In this document: positions 17,411 to 28,380 of the stretch, in pieces
How positions within the stretch are numbered: the stretch's first letter is position 1
Layout: the number at the start of each line of letters is the position of its first letter
Source: Kaistia sp. 32K
Lineage (GTDB): Bacteria; Pseudomonadota; Alphaproteobacteria; Rhizobiales; Kaistiaceae
Direction: 5' to 3'
Assembly (NCBI RefSeq): GCF_016629525.1
Contig: NZ_AP024269.1
Location: 496,001-560,000, forward strand
Length of the DNA: 64,000 bases
Position numbers and translations under genes: made by a program
The notes under the pieces: model-generated
Seen by the model: only the letters and a program-made list of their open reading frames with translations
Databases searched by the model: none
Told to the model about the DNA's origin: nothing

Positions 17411-18580
17411 ATGGCAGGTAAGTCGCTTACGGCGGGCAAATCGCTTGGACCGATCCGCAGGGCCTTCGCGCCCTGGAACGATCCGACCGCCAAGCCCTTC
17501 ATCCAGTTCCAGAACGTCACCAAGACGTTCGGCGACTTCACCGCCGTCGACGATCTCTCGCTGAACATCTACGAGCGCGAGTTCTTCGCGCTGCTCGGCC
17601 CATCGGGCTGCGGCAAGACCACGCTGATGCGCATGATCGCCGGCTTCGAGGAGCCGACGAGCGGCCACGTCATGCTCGACGGGCAGGACCTCGTCGGCGT
17701 GCCGCCCTATCGGCGCCCGACCAACATGATGTTCCAGTCCTATGCGCTGTTCCCGCATATGAGCGTCTGGGACAACATCGCCTTCGGCCTGAAGCAGGAC
17801 GGCATGCCGAAGCCGGAGATCGCTGCCCGCGTCGAGGAGATGCTGGCGCTGGTCAAGCTCGAGAAGTTCGCCAAGCGCAAGCCGCACCAGCTTTCCGGCG
17901 GCCAGAGGCAGCGTGTCGCGCTCGCCCGCTCGCTCGCCAAGAAACCGAAGGTGCTGCTGCTCGACGAGCCGCTCGGCGCGCTCGACAAGAAGCTGCGCGA
18001 AGAGACGCAGTTCGAGCTGATCGACCTGCAGATGAAGCTCGGCATGACCTTCGTCATCGTCACGCACGACCAGGAAGAGGCGATGACGGTCGCCGACCGC
18101 ATCGCCGTGATGGACCAGGGCCAGATCGTCCAGATCGCCACGCCGGCCGAGATCTACGAACAGCCGAATTCGCGCTATGTCGCCGACTTCATCGGCGACA
18201 TCAACCTGCTCGAGGGCACCATTGGCGCGGCCGAGGACGGCGTCGCGACGCTCGACTGCGTCGGCACCGGCGCAAGGGTCCAGGTCAGCCAGGACATCTC
18301 CGCCAGCCCCGGCACCACGGCCTGGTTCGCGGTCCGGCCCGAGAAGGTCGCGATCTCGCTGACGCCGCCGGCCGATCCGGGCGTCAACGCCGTCACCGGC
18401 GAGGTCTGGGACATCGCCTATCTCGGCGACGTCTCGATCTATCACGTGCGGCTCGCCACCGGCGCCACGGTCAAGGCGACCATCACCAACACCACCCGTC
18501 TCGTCGAGCGGCCGATCACCTGGGACGACAAGGTCTGGCTGACCTGGTCGCGGGACGGCGGCGTCGTGCTGACGAGGTAG
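17411..18580 (+). CDS. potG: Putrescine ABC importer ATP-binding protein
   Basis: A 389-residue MalK-class ATPase of the polyamine importer. A 30-residue N-terminal extension precedes the ATPase core: Walker A GPSGCGKTT at 63-71, signature LSGGQRQRVALARS near 165, Walker B VLLLDEPLGALD and switch histidine VTHDQEE. A C-terminal TOBE domain starts near residue 280. The N-terminal PWNDPTAKPFIQFQNV is characteristic of PotG rather than PotA. The stop TAG is followed directly by the potH ATG. Confidence 0.9.
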   Translation: MAGKSLTAGKSLGPIRRAFAPWNDPTAKPFIQFQNVTKTFGDFTAVDDLSLNIYEREFFALLGPSGCGKTTLMRMIAGFEEPTSGHVMLDGQDLVGVPPYRRPTNMMFQSYALFPHMSVWDNIAFGLKQDGMPKPEIAARVEEMLALVKLEKFAKRKPHQLSGGQRQRVALARSLAKKPKVLLLDEPLGALDKKLREETQFELIDLQMKLGMTFVIVTHDQEEAMTVADRIAVMDQGQIVQIATPAEIYEQPNSRYVADFIGDINLLEGTIGAAEDGVATLDCVGTGARVQVSQDISASPGTTAWFAVRPEKVAISLTPPADPGVNAVTGEVWDIAYLGDVSIYHVRLATGATVKATITNTTRLVERPITWDDKVWLTWSRDGGVVLTR

Positions 18581-19498
18581 ATGATGGCCACGACCAACCG
18601 CAATACCGGACATTCGCCGCTGCGATGGCTGGTTGTCGCGATCCCCTATCTCTGGCTGATCGTGCTCTTCCTGGCGCCGTTCCTGATCGTGGTGAAGATC
18701 TCGCTGTCGACGACGGCGATCTCGATGCCGCCCTATACGCCGGCGCTGGACTTCACCTCCGGCCTTGGCGCGCTCTGGGAGCAGATCCAGGAATTCAGCT
18801 TCGACAATTACGTCTTCCTGACCGAGGACGCGCTCTACTGGAAATCCTATCTGTCGAGTCTGCAGATCGCGCTGGTCTCGACCTTCCTGATCCTCCTGAT
18901 CGGCTATCCGATCGCCTATGGCATGGCGCGCGCCCGCAAGGAGTGGCGGACGACGCTCCTGATGCTGGTGATCCTGCCGTTCTGGACCTCGTTCCTGATC
19001 CGCGTCTATGCCTGGATCGGCATTTTGAAGCCGGAAGGGCTGCTCAACCAGCTGCTGCTCAGCCTCGGCGTCATCAGCGAGCCGCTCAACATCCTGCCGT
19101 CGACGCTCGCCGTCTATATCGGCATCGTCTACTCCTATCTGCCCTTCATGATCCTGCCGCTCTACGCGACGCTGGAGAAGCTCGACGAGACGCTGCTCGA
19201 GGCGGCGGCCGATCTCGGCTGCCCGCCGATCCAGGCGTTCTGGAAGATCACCTTCCCGCTGTCGATCCCCGGAGTCGTCGCCGGCTGCTTCCTCGTCTTC
19301 ATCCCGGCGGTCGGCGAGTTCGTCATCCCGGACCTGCTCGGCGGCTCCGACACGCTGATGATCGGCAAGACGCTGTGGGCCGAGTTCTTCTCGAACCGCG
19401 ACTGGCCGGTTTCCTCGGCGGTCGCCGTCGTGCTGCTGGCCATCCTGGTGATCCCGATCATGCTGTTCCAGAACGCGCAGAAGAAAGCGACGGAGTAG
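18581..19498 (+). CDS. potH: Putrescine ABC importer permease
   Basis: A 305-residue inner-membrane permease with six predicted helices. The EAA loop that docks the ATPase is EAAADLGCPPIQAFWKITFPLSIPG at about 207-231. The long periplasmic insertion after helix 1 fits PotH. Translation starts directly at the base after the potG stop; a second ATG three bases later is equally possible. Confidence 0.89.
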   Translation: MMATTNRNTGHSPLRWLVVAIPYLWLIVLFLAPFLIVVKISLSTTAISMPPYTPALDFTSGLGALWEQIQEFSFDNYVFLTEDALYWKSYLSSLQIALVSTFLILLIGYPIAYGMARARKEWRTTLLMLVILPFWTSFLIRVYAWIGILKPEGLLNQLLLSLGVISEPLNILPSTLAVYIGIVYSYLPFMILPLYATLEKLDETLLEAAADLGCPPIQAFWKITFPLSIPGVVAGCFLVFIPAVGEFVIPDLLGGSDTLMIGKTLWAEFFSNRDWPVSSAVAVVLLAILVIPIMLFQNAQKKATE

Positions 19499-19502
19499 GC
19501 CC

Positions 19503-19580
19503 ATGCTGACATATTCGTTTGCCCGGTTTGCGCTTCTCTCGCGCGGTTTCGTGGCCCTCCCGCTGGGAGCGGCGCGATGA
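19503..19580 (+). CDS. 25-codon ORF between potH and potI, possible coupling peptide
   Basis: ATG 19503 has GGAG about 8 nt upstream, overlapping the end of potH. It opens a 25-codon frame (MLTYSFARFALLSRG and on) whose TGA overlaps the potI ATG as ATGA. The peptide is basic and aromatic and matches no family I know. The arrangement suggests translational coupling from potH to potI through a short frame. It could also be chance, since potI has its own GGGAG site. Confidence 0.4.
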   Translation: MLTYSFARFALLSRGFVALPLGAAR

Positions 19581-20398
19581 GACGCGGCGCTTCCTGGTTC
19601 AACGTCACCTCGATCACGCTCGGCTTCGCCTTCCTCTATCTGCCGATCGTCCTTCTGGTGATCTATTCGTTCAACGCCTCCAAGCTGGTGACGGTCTGGG
19701 GCGGCTTCTCGACCAAATGGTACGTGTCGCTGCTCAGCAATCAGGGCCTGCTCGACGCCGCCTGGGTGACCATTCGCGTCGCGCTGCTGTCGGCGACGAT
19801 TGCCACCGTCCTCGGCACGCTGGCGGCGATCGCGCTGGTGCGTTTCGGCCGCTTTCCGGGCGGCACGCTGTTCTCCGGCATGGTCTATGCGCCGCTCGTC
19901 ATGCCGGAGGTCATCACCGGCCTCGCCATGCTGCTGCTCTTCGTCGCCATCGGTTTTGCCCGCGGGTTCTGGACCCTGACGCTGGCGCACATCACCTTTT
20001 CCATGTGCTTCGTCGCCGTCGTCGTGCAGTCGCGCCTTGTCACCTTCGACCGCAGCCTGGAGGAGGCGGCGCTCGATCTCGGCTGCCCGCCGTTCCGGAC
20101 CTTCTTTACGATCACGCTGCCCTTGATCCTGCCGGCGGTGGTGGCGGGCTGGATGCTGGCCTTCACGCTGTCGCTCGACGACCTGGTGATTTCGAGCTTC
20201 ACGACGGGGCCGGGCGCCACGACGCTGCCGATGAAGATCTACAGCCAGGTCCGGCTCGGCGTGACGCCGGAGATCAACGCCATCTGCTCGATCCTGATCG
20301 CCATCGTCGCGACCGGCGTCATCATCGCGTCGGTCGTCACCAAAAGGCGCGAGGTCGAGCGCCAGCGGGCGGAGCGGCTGGCGCTGCAACTCGGCTAA
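19577..20398 (+). CDS. potI: Putrescine ABC importer permease
   Basis: A 273-residue inner-membrane permease, partner of PotH. It has six predicted helices and the EAA loop EEAALDLGCPPFRTFFTITLPLILPA near 166-191. The SLDDLVISSFTTGPGATTLPMKIYSQVRLGVTPEINA segment is diagnostic for PotI/PotC. It is the last gene of potFGHI; the AT-rich operator region of the next gene begins about 25 nt downstream. Confidence 0.9.
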   Translation: MRRGASWFNVTSITLGFAFLYLPIVLLVIYSFNASKLVTVWGGFSTKWYVSLLSNQGLLDAAWVTIRVALLSATIATVLGTLAAIALVRFGRFPGGTLFSGMVYAPLVMPEVITGLAMLLLFVAIGFARGFWTLTLAHITFSMCFVAVVVQSRLVTFDRSLEEAALDLGCPPFRTFFTITLPLILPAVVAGWMLAFTLSLDDLVISSFTTGPGATTLPMKIYSQVRLGVTPEINAICSILIAIVATGVIIASVVTKRREVERQRAERLALQLG

Positions 20399-20424
20399 AG
20401 CGGCTTCAGCCATCACGGATAATT

Positions 20425-20462
20425 TACCCGGGTATTATTGACGCAAATATTCTATCCGGGTA
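20425..20462 (+). promoter_or_regulatory. Twin palindromic operators upstream of DUF2239 gene
   Basis: TACCCGGGTA (20425-20434) is a perfect palindrome. TATCCGGGTA (20453-20462) is a one-mismatch copy, 28 bp away centre to centre. Together with the flanking AATTTA they form a larger inverted repeat in an AT-rich island just before the ATG at 20494. The binding factor is unknown. Confidence 0.6.
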
Positions 20463-20493
20463 ATTTAAGACCTCTGCGACAGAGGACATCACG

Positions 20494-21093
20494 ATGAGCG
20501 TGGCCAGGACCATCTATTGCACGGCCTTCCAGGGCCTGACGCGGATTGCCTCCGGCGTGCTGCCGGAGGTCGCGCTGAAGAGCAAGGCCGCGATGGAGCA
20601 GGGCGGCGAGCCCGTCCTGCTGTTCGACGACGAGACCAGCCGGCCGATCGAGGTCGACTTTCGCGGCTCGCCCGAGGAAGTCCTGGAGCGGCTGAACCAG
20701 CCGCCGGCCGAACCCGGCGAGGCGGCCGAGGCCGTGGCGCCGGCGCGCGGCCCGGGCCGGCCGAAGCTCGGCGTCGTCGCGCGCGAGGTCACGCTGCTGC
20801 CGCGCCACTGGGCGTGGCTGACGGCCCAGCCGGGCGGCGCTTCGGTGACGCTGCGGCGGCTGGTCGACGAGGCGCGGCGCGCCTCGGAGGGGATCGATCG
20901 CATGCGCCAGGCGCGCGAGGCGACGCTGCTCTTCATGACGGCGATGGCCGGCAACCTGCCGCATTACGAGGACGCGACGCGGGCGCTTTTCGCCGGCGAT
21001 CGGGCCCGCTTCGGGCAACTGATCGAGGCCTGGCCGGTTGACGTCAGGGATCACACCGAAAAGCTCGCCGGCCCCGCCTTCGAAACCGCCTGA
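20494..21093 (+). CDS. DUF2239 family protein
   Basis: A 199-residue soluble protein of unknown function, recognised as DUF2239. It has a short N-terminal beta-rich part with VLLFDDETSRPIEVDFRG, a variable Pro/Ala linker, GRPKLGVVAREVTLLPRHWAWL, then a helical C-terminal part with REATLLFMTAMAGNLPHYEDATRALFAGD. The VAREVTLLPRHWAWL segment followed by SVTLRRLVDEAR is a feature I would look at for a DNA- or protein-binding helix pair. It is translated shortly before a MATE exporter (18-nt gap), which suggests co-expression. The strong palindromes upstream suggest tight regulation. Confidence 0.75.
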   Translation: MSVARTIYCTAFQGLTRIASGVLPEVALKSKAAMEQGGEPVLLFDDETSRPIEVDFRGSPEEVLERLNQPPAEPGEAAEAVAPARGPGRPKLGVVAREVTLLPRHWAWLTAQPGGASVTLRRLVDEARRASEGIDRMRQAREATLLFMTAMAGNLPHYEDATRALFAGDRARFGQLIEAWPVDVRDHTEKLAGPAFETA

Positions 21094-21110
21094 TCCCCTC
21101 GGAGATTGAA

Positions 21111-22457
21111 ATGTCGCTGCCGCCGCTGTGGAGGGCGTTCCTCGTCTTCCTGGGGCCGATGATCCTCAGCAACGTGCTGCAGGCGCTGTCGGGCACGCTC
21201 AACAACATCTATCTCGGCCAGATGATCGGCGTCGGCGCGCTCGCCTCCGTCGCCGCCTTCTTCCCGATCCTGTTCCTGTTCATCTCCTTCACCATCGGCC
21301 TCGGCGCCGGCGCCTCGGTGCTGATCGGCCAGGCCTATGGCGCGCAGAAGCTGGAGACGGTCAAGGCCGTCGCCGGCACCGTGCTGACGGTGTCGATGCT
21401 CTTCGGCGCGCTGGTGGCGGTGTTCGGCGGCGCCTTCACCGCGCCGGTGCTGAAATTCGTCGGCACGCCGGCCGATATCCTGCCGGATGCGACGGCCTAT
21501 GCCCGCATCATGCTGATCGCCATGCCGGGCCTGTTCGTCTTCCTGCTGATGACGTCGATGATGCGGGGCGTCGGCGATACGGTGACGCCGCTTTATGCGC
21601 TGGCGATCTCGACGGGGACGGGACTTCTCGTCACGCCGGCGCTAATCCGTGGCTGGTTCGGCCTGCCGAAGCTCGGCGTCGTCAGCGGCGCCTATGCCTC
21701 GATCTTCTCCTTCCTGGTGGCGCTCGCCTGGCTCGCCGTGCACATGCGGCGGCGCAAGCATCCGCTGGCGCCGGATGCCGTGCTGATCCGGCATCTCCGC
21801 ATCGACTGGAAGCTGCTGCGCAATGTCCTGAAGATCGGCATTCCGTCCGGCGTCCAGCTCGTCCTCGTTTCGCTGGCGGAGATCGCGGTGCTGGCGCTGG
21901 TCAATTCCTTCGGCTCGGACGCGACCGCCGCCTACGGCACCGTCAACATGGTGATCAACTACGTGCAGTTCCCGGCGATCTCGGTCGCGATCACCGTGTC
22001 GATCCTTGGCGCGCAGGCGATCGGCGCCGGCCGGGTCGAGACGCTGGGGATCATCACCAAGACCGGCCTCCAGCTGACCCTGATCATCACCGGTAGCCTG
22101 ATCGCGCTCTGCTATCTGTTCTCGCGCACGCTGATCGGCTTCTTCATCACCTCGGAGCCGGTGATCGAGCTGGCGCAGACGCTGCTGCACATCGTGCTCT
22201 GGGGCTACATCCTCTTCGGCATGTCGAGCGTGCTCGCCGGCGTCATGCGGGCGAGCGGCACGGTGCTGGTGCCGACCCTGATCTCGATCGTGGCGATCGT
22301 CCTCGTCGAGGTGCCGGTGGCCTACGGACTGTCGGGCATCTATGGCATCAACGGCGTCTGGGCGGCCTATCCGATCGCCTACATCGTCATGCTCGCCCTG
22401 CAGGCGAGCTACTACCAGTTTGTCTGGCGCAAGAAGACGATCCGCCGGATGGTGTGA
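21111..22457 (+). CDS. MATE family efflux transporter
   Basis: A 448-residue multidrug and toxin extrusion antiporter of the inner membrane with twelve predicted helices. The two halves each begin with a family-type segment (MILSNVLQALSGTLNNIYLGQM; GIPSGVQLVLVSLAEIAVLALVNSFG). It exports cationic drugs or metabolites using sodium or proton gradients. The gap to the DUF2239 gene is 18 nt, so the two probably share a transcript from the twin-palindrome promoter. It ends 33 nt before the convergent AsmA gene. Confidence 0.87.
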   Translation: MSLPPLWRAFLVFLGPMILSNVLQALSGTLNNIYLGQMIGVGALASVAAFFPILFLFISFTIGLGAGASVLIGQAYGAQKLETVKAVAGTVLTVSMLFGALVAVFGGAFTAPVLKFVGTPADILPDATAYARIMLIAMPGLFVFLLMTSMMRGVGDTVTPLYALAISTGTGLLVTPALIRGWFGLPKLGVVSGAYASIFSFLVALAWLAVHMRRRKHPLAPDAVLIRHLRIDWKLLRNVLKIGIPSGVQLVLVSLAEIAVLALVNSFGSDATAAYGTVNMVINYVQFPAISVAITVSILGAQAIGAGRVETLGIITKTGLQLTLIITGSLIALCYLFSRTLIGFFITSEPVIELAQTLLHIVLWGYILFGMSSVLAGVMRASGTVLVPTLISIVAIVLVEVPVAYGLSGIYGINGVWAAYPIAYIVMLALQASYYQFVWRKKTIRRMV

Positions 22458-22490
22458 CGGCTCCGCCGCCGTCCGCCGCTTGGGAAGCGA

Positions 22491-24278
22491 TCAGTCGGGC
22501 AGGGGCGACGGCACGAGGCTGTCGCTGCTGCCGCTTCGGCGGGCGATGCCGCTGAAGTCGGGCACCAGGGTCGGATGATCCCAGCTGCCGCCGATCACGA
22601 AGGGCACGTTGATCGACGTGCTGGCCGCGCCGGTGCTGCGCTCGATGGCGAGATCGCCGCGCGCGCTGATCGTCGGGACCTGCAGCGGCGCTTCGCCCGA
22701 GAGGTCGATGGTATAGCCGCTGCCCTTCACCACGATCGACGAGGCGGTGACCCGGTCCGCATCGACAGTGAAGGTGCCGTCGGCCTGCGTGAACTTGGTG
22801 GAACCGCCGAGCAGATTGCCGCTGATGATGCCGTCGGCGGTGATCTTCTGCGACAGCGCGCCGATGTTCACGCCGTCGAACGTGCCGTCGCTGATCGTCG
22901 CGCGGCCGCCGCCGGAAAGCGACGCCATCAGGCCGTTCCAGCTGGTGCCGTGCGCCGACAGATTGACCGTGCCGCTGCCGGTGCCGTCGATATGGCTGAT
23001 GCCGAAGAGGTCGGAGAGCGCGGCGCGGACCGGCAGGCCGTCGACGCGGCCCTGCAGCGAGGTCGACGCGGCTTCATCCTTGAGCGAAGCGGAAAGGCTG
23101 GCCGACAGGCGGCCGCCATAAAGCTGCGCCTCGCCGACCGAGAGGGTCAGCCGGTCGTCGCGGATCGTCGCCGAGGCGGCCGTGCGGCCGAGCCGGGCGC
23201 TGCCGAGCAGCACCTGCGAGGCCGAGACGCGCAGATCGACGTCGCCCTCGTTGAGCGCGCTGACCGGGAAGGGCTGGTCGGGCGCCGCGCGTGCCGCCGA
23301 CACGGCGCTGGCCAGCGCCTCGGCATAGGCGGAAAGATCGAGGCTCTCGAAGGCGAGCGTGCCCTGGACGGCAGGACGCGCCTTGGCGAAGCCGATCGAC
23401 AGCACGCCCTCGCCGTCATTGCCGTCGACGCTGATCTTGGCGTCGGCGAAGGTCAGCGTGTTGAGGGCGAGGCTCGCCTGCGATTCGATCGAGGCGCTGC
23501 CGAGCGTCGAGCCCTCTTCCATCGGCATGTCGAACAGGCCGGCGAGGCGGCGGATCGACGGCGTCGTCACTGTCAGCTGTCCCTCGCCCTCGGGCTGGAT
23601 CAGGTTGCGCACCGTGCCGTTGAACGAGGCGCGCAGCGGCGTCGAGGCGACGGCGAAGCGCAATGTCGAGCGGTTGCCGGCGACGAGGTCGAGCGGCGCG
23701 CCGACCGAGCCGTTGAAATCGAAGGTCTCTTCCTGCCAGGTCGCGCTGCCCTTGACGCTGGCCGTCGTGCTCGGATCCGGCCAGTTCAGGTCGGCGTTCA
23801 CCCGGGAAAGCACCACTTCCGGCCGATCGGCGGCGACGTAGTGGATGGTGCCCGCGCGGATGATCAGCCGGCCGAGCTCGGACTCGCCGAGCAGGGAGCG
23901 CGGCAGGGTCCAGTTCGGCGTGCCCTTGGCGTCGACGGCGAAACGGAAGACCGGCTTCTCAAGCTCCAGCGCCGACGGCCGGACATGACCGATGAAGAGC
24001 GGCAGCAGGCCGAGCTCCGCCCTCAGCGAGTCCATCACGACGAGCGGTTGCGCATCCTGTCCCGAGCCGATCCGCACCTTCTGGAACGTGACGACCGGAT
24101 AGGGCCGGAAGGAAACGGTCGGCGTTCCTTCGAAGGTCAGCGTCTTTCCGCTCCAGCCCGCGACCTCGCGCGTGATGGACCGCCGGACCGCCTCGATGGT
24201 GACGAGCTTGGGCGCGATCAGCACGAAGCCGACGCAGATGACCAGAATCGTCAGGATGGCTAGCAGGATTTTTTTCAT
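22491..24278 (-). CDS. AsmA family envelope protein
   Basis: A 595-residue inner-membrane-anchored periplasmic protein. The N-terminal helix (ILLAILTILVICVGFVLIAPKLV) is followed by the AsmA domain beginning IEAVRRSITREVAGWSGKTLTFEG, then a long beta-rich repeat body and the C-terminal AsmA_2-type region (IDGTGSGTVNLSAHG, ISDGTFDGVNIGAL). AsmA-like proteins form bridge-like lipid conduits and affect outer-membrane assembly. It is monocistronic and divergent from the acetoacetyl-CoA synthetase gene across a 208-bp gap. Confidence 0.85.
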   Translation of the reverse strand: MKKILLAILTILVICVGFVLIAPKLVTIEAVRRSITREVAGWSGKTLTFEGTPTVSFRPYPVVTFQKVRIGSGQDAQPLVVMDSLRAELGLLPLFIGHVRPSALELEKPVFRFAVDAKGTPNWTLPRSLLGESELGRLIIRAGTIHYVAADRPEVVLSRVNADLNWPDPSTTASVKGSATWQEETFDFNGSVGAPLDLVAGNRSTLRFAVASTPLRASFNGTVRNLIQPEGEGQLTVTTPSIRRLAGLFDMPMEEGSTLGSASIESQASLALNTLTFADAKISVDGNDGEGVLSIGFAKARPAVQGTLAFESLDLSAYAEALASAVSAARAAPDQPFPVSALNEGDVDLRVSASQVLLGSARLGRTAASATIRDDRLTLSVGEAQLYGGRLSASLSASLKDEAASTSLQGRVDGLPVRAALSDLFGISHIDGTGSGTVNLSAHGTSWNGLMASLSGGGRATISDGTFDGVNIGALSQKITADGIISGNLLGGSTKFTQADGTFTVDADRVTASSIVVKGSGYTIDLSGEAPLQVPTISARGDLAIERSTGAASTSINVPFVIGGSWDHPTLVPDFSGIARRSGSSDSLVPSPLPD

Positions 24279-24486
24279 AGGACCCGGTGACGACTGCCCC
24301 TGACGTTTCGGAAGCTGTTACGGCCAACCGGCTTCCCGATAGGCAGAAATCCGCGATTTCGCAAGGCTTTTCTCTGCCGCGCCGGTGCGGTTTCGAGCGT
24401 GACTCGGGGATTTGCTGCGGATATCCATGGGCTGTCGACGCATTTTTTGCCGCACTGCAACCATTCTGGGGAGGACCGTTGCCGCC

Positions 24487-26466
<1,980 letters not shown>

Positions 26467-26476
26467 AGGAAAGAAA

Positions 26477-26622
26477 GACCCTCACCCTGACCCGCTCCCG
26501 CGGGCGGGAGAGGGGACGCGCTCGATCGCTGTGCTTATCCTGAAAACTTGAACTCGGCCTTGACGATCCGCCGGCCAAAAAGCCCTCGCCCGCTTGCGGG
26601 AGAGGGTTGGGTGAGGGTCTTC
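26477..26622. repeat. Dispersed palindromic repeat, family C pair
   Basis: Two family C hairpins flank a 60-nt spacer: ACCCTCACCCTGACCCGCTCCCGCGGGCGGGAGAGGGG and CCCTCGCCCGCTTGCGGGAGAGGGTTGGGTGAGGGT. Each contains a CTCCCGC/GCGGGAG stem and the outer CCTCACCC/GGGTGAGG arms pair across the element. It lies between the convergent acetoacetate ligase and iron permease genes and may act as a bidirectional transcription end. Confidence 0.82.
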
Positions 26623-26630
26623 CTTCTTCG

Positions 26631-28316
26631 TCAGCCCACCACCGGCCGCCGCCGATCCCGCGTCCCGGCGCGGGCGAGCAGGGCTACCGGCAGCATGCCG
26701 ATGACGACGATGACGAGCGCGGCGATCGCGCCGTCCTCATAGGTGCCGCGCGCCGCCTCGCCATAGACGTAAGTCGCGAGCGTCTCGAAATTGAACGGCC
26801 GCAGCAGCAGCGTTGCCGGCAGTTCCTTCATGCAGTCGACGAACACGAGCAGGCCGGCAGCGGCGAGCGCCGGCGACAGCAGCGGCACGTGGATGCCGCC
26901 CATCAGCCGGGCGGGGCCGGCGCCGAGGCTGTGCGCCGCCATGTCGATCGAAGGCGAGATGCGCGTGAAGCCCGCCTCGATGCCACCGATCGAGATCGCC
27001 ATGAAGCGCAGGCAATAGGCGAGGATCAGCGCCGCGCCGGAGCTCATGAGGATCAGGCCCGGCGAGCGGCCCCAGATGCCCTTCACCAACTCGGCGATCC
27101 AGTTGTCGAGGCCGGCGATCGGCACCAATAGGCCGACGGCAAGTACCGTGCCCGGAATGGCGTAGCCGATGCCGGAGAGGCGGATCAGGCCGTGTAGCGT
27201 CTTGCGGCGCGACATGCGGCCGGCGGTCGCCAGGAACAGGCCGATGGCGACGGTGAGGATCGCGGCGATGGCGGCGAAGAGCAGGCTGTTGCCGGTCCAG
27301 ATCCAGAGCTCCGCCGGCAGGCCGCCGAGCTTGACCCGCCGCCAGGCCGAGACGACGAGATAGCTCGCCGGCACGACGAAGCCGAACAGGATCGGCGCGG
27401 CGCAGAGAAGCGTGGCGACAAGGCCGGCGAGGCCCGCGAGCGGCTGCGGCATGGCCGGCTTGTTGCCGCGCGGGCCCGAATAGTTCATGCCGCGCCGGCC
27501 GAGCCGCTCGATCACCACCAGCGCGAAGACGATGGCCAGCATGACGAGGGCGATCTGCGCCGCGCCCTCGATCGACGAGCGGGTCACCCAGGTGGTGTAG
27601 ATCGCCACCGTCAGCGTGCGCACGCCGAGGAATTCCGACGCGCCGATGTCATTCAGCGCCTCCATCAGCGCGAGGCTGACGCCGACGGCGACCGCCGGGC
27701 GCGCCAGCGGCAGCGCCACGGTGCGGAAGGCGCGGAAGCGGCTGGCGCCCAGCGTCCGCGACGCCTCCAGCATCGAGGCCGACTGCATGACGAACAGCGC
27801 CCGCACCGGCAGGTAGACATAAGGGTAGAGGATGAAGCCGAGCAGCAGGATCGCGCCGCCGAGCGAGCGGATGTCCGGGAAGGGCAGGCCGCGCGGATCG
27901 GTGATGCCGAAGAGGTTGCGCAGGCCCGTCTGCAGCGGCCCGACCGGGTGCACCACGTCGAGATAGGCATAGGCCATGACGTAGCTCGGCACCGACAGCG
28001 GCAGGAGCAGCGCCCATTCGAACAGGCGGCGGCCGGGGAAGCGGTAGGCCGTCACCAGCCAGGCGGTGCTGATGCCGATGACGGTGACGAGGATGCCGAC
28101 GCCAAGCAGCAGTAGCGCCGTGGTGCGCGCCGCGACCGGCAGCACATTGGCGATCAGGTGCGGCCAGAGCGTGCCGGAGCCGCGCGCGGCGAAGAAGACG
28201 AGGCCGAAGATCGGCGCCAGCGCGACGAGCGCCACGAGGCCGCCGCCGACCAGCCAGAGCCGGTCGGAGCGGGCGGGGCGCCGTGTCGCGCGGCGCACGA
28301 TCGCGGAATCGGTCAT
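26631..28316 (-). CDS. Ferric-iron ABC importer permease (FbpB/AfuB family)
   Basis: A 561-residue inner-membrane protein with twelve predicted helices. It is made of two fused permease halves, each with an EAA-like loop (EASRTLGASRFRAFRTVALPLARPA near 200 and the MAAHSLGAGPARLMGGIHVPLLSPA stretch near 465), as in FbpB/SfuB/HitB iron permeases. ATG 28316 is preferred to an upstream start at 28337. It follows the binding-protein gene by 65 nt. The expected ATPase (FbpC) gene is not adjacent. Confidence 0.86.
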   Translation of the reverse strand: MTDSAIVRRATRRPARSDRLWLVGGGLVALVALAPIFGLVFFAARGSGTLWPHLIANVLPVAARTTALLLLGVGILVTVIGISTAWLVTAYRFPGRRLFEWALLLPLSVPSYVMAYAYLDVVHPVGPLQTGLRNLFGITDPRGLPFPDIRSLGGAILLLGFILYPYVYLPVRALFVMQSASMLEASRTLGASRFRAFRTVALPLARPAVAVGVSLALMEALNDIGASEFLGVRTLTVAIYTTWVTRSSIEGAAQIALVMLAIVFALVVIERLGRRGMNYSGPRGNKPAMPQPLAGLAGLVATLLCAAPILFGFVVPASYLVVSAWRRVKLGGLPAELWIWTGNSLLFAAIAAILTVAIGLFLATAGRMSRRKTLHGLIRLSGIGYAIPGTVLAVGLLVPIAGLDNWIAELVKGIWGRSPGLILMSSGAALILAYCLRFMAISIGGIEAGFTRISPSIDMAAHSLGAGPARLMGGIHVPLLSPALAAAGLLVFVDCMKELPATLLLRPFNFETLATYVYGEAARGTYEDGAIAALVIVVIGMLPVALLARAGTRDRRRPVVG

Positions 28317-28380
28317 GCCCCGGAGGATCCGGGGCATGCGAGGACGGGCGGTGAGCCTGCCGGATGCGGCATGCGGCCGA

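Noticed and set aside
17360..20416. A 1018-codon minus-strand frame opposite potGHI
   Set aside because: It mirrors three well-recognised importer genes and is Asp/Arg-rich without any domain; typical antisense frame in GC-rich DNA.
22575..24263. A 562-codon plus-strand frame opposite the AsmA gene
   Set aside because: AsmA on the minus strand has the signal anchor and family pattern; the plus frame is Arg-rich shadow.
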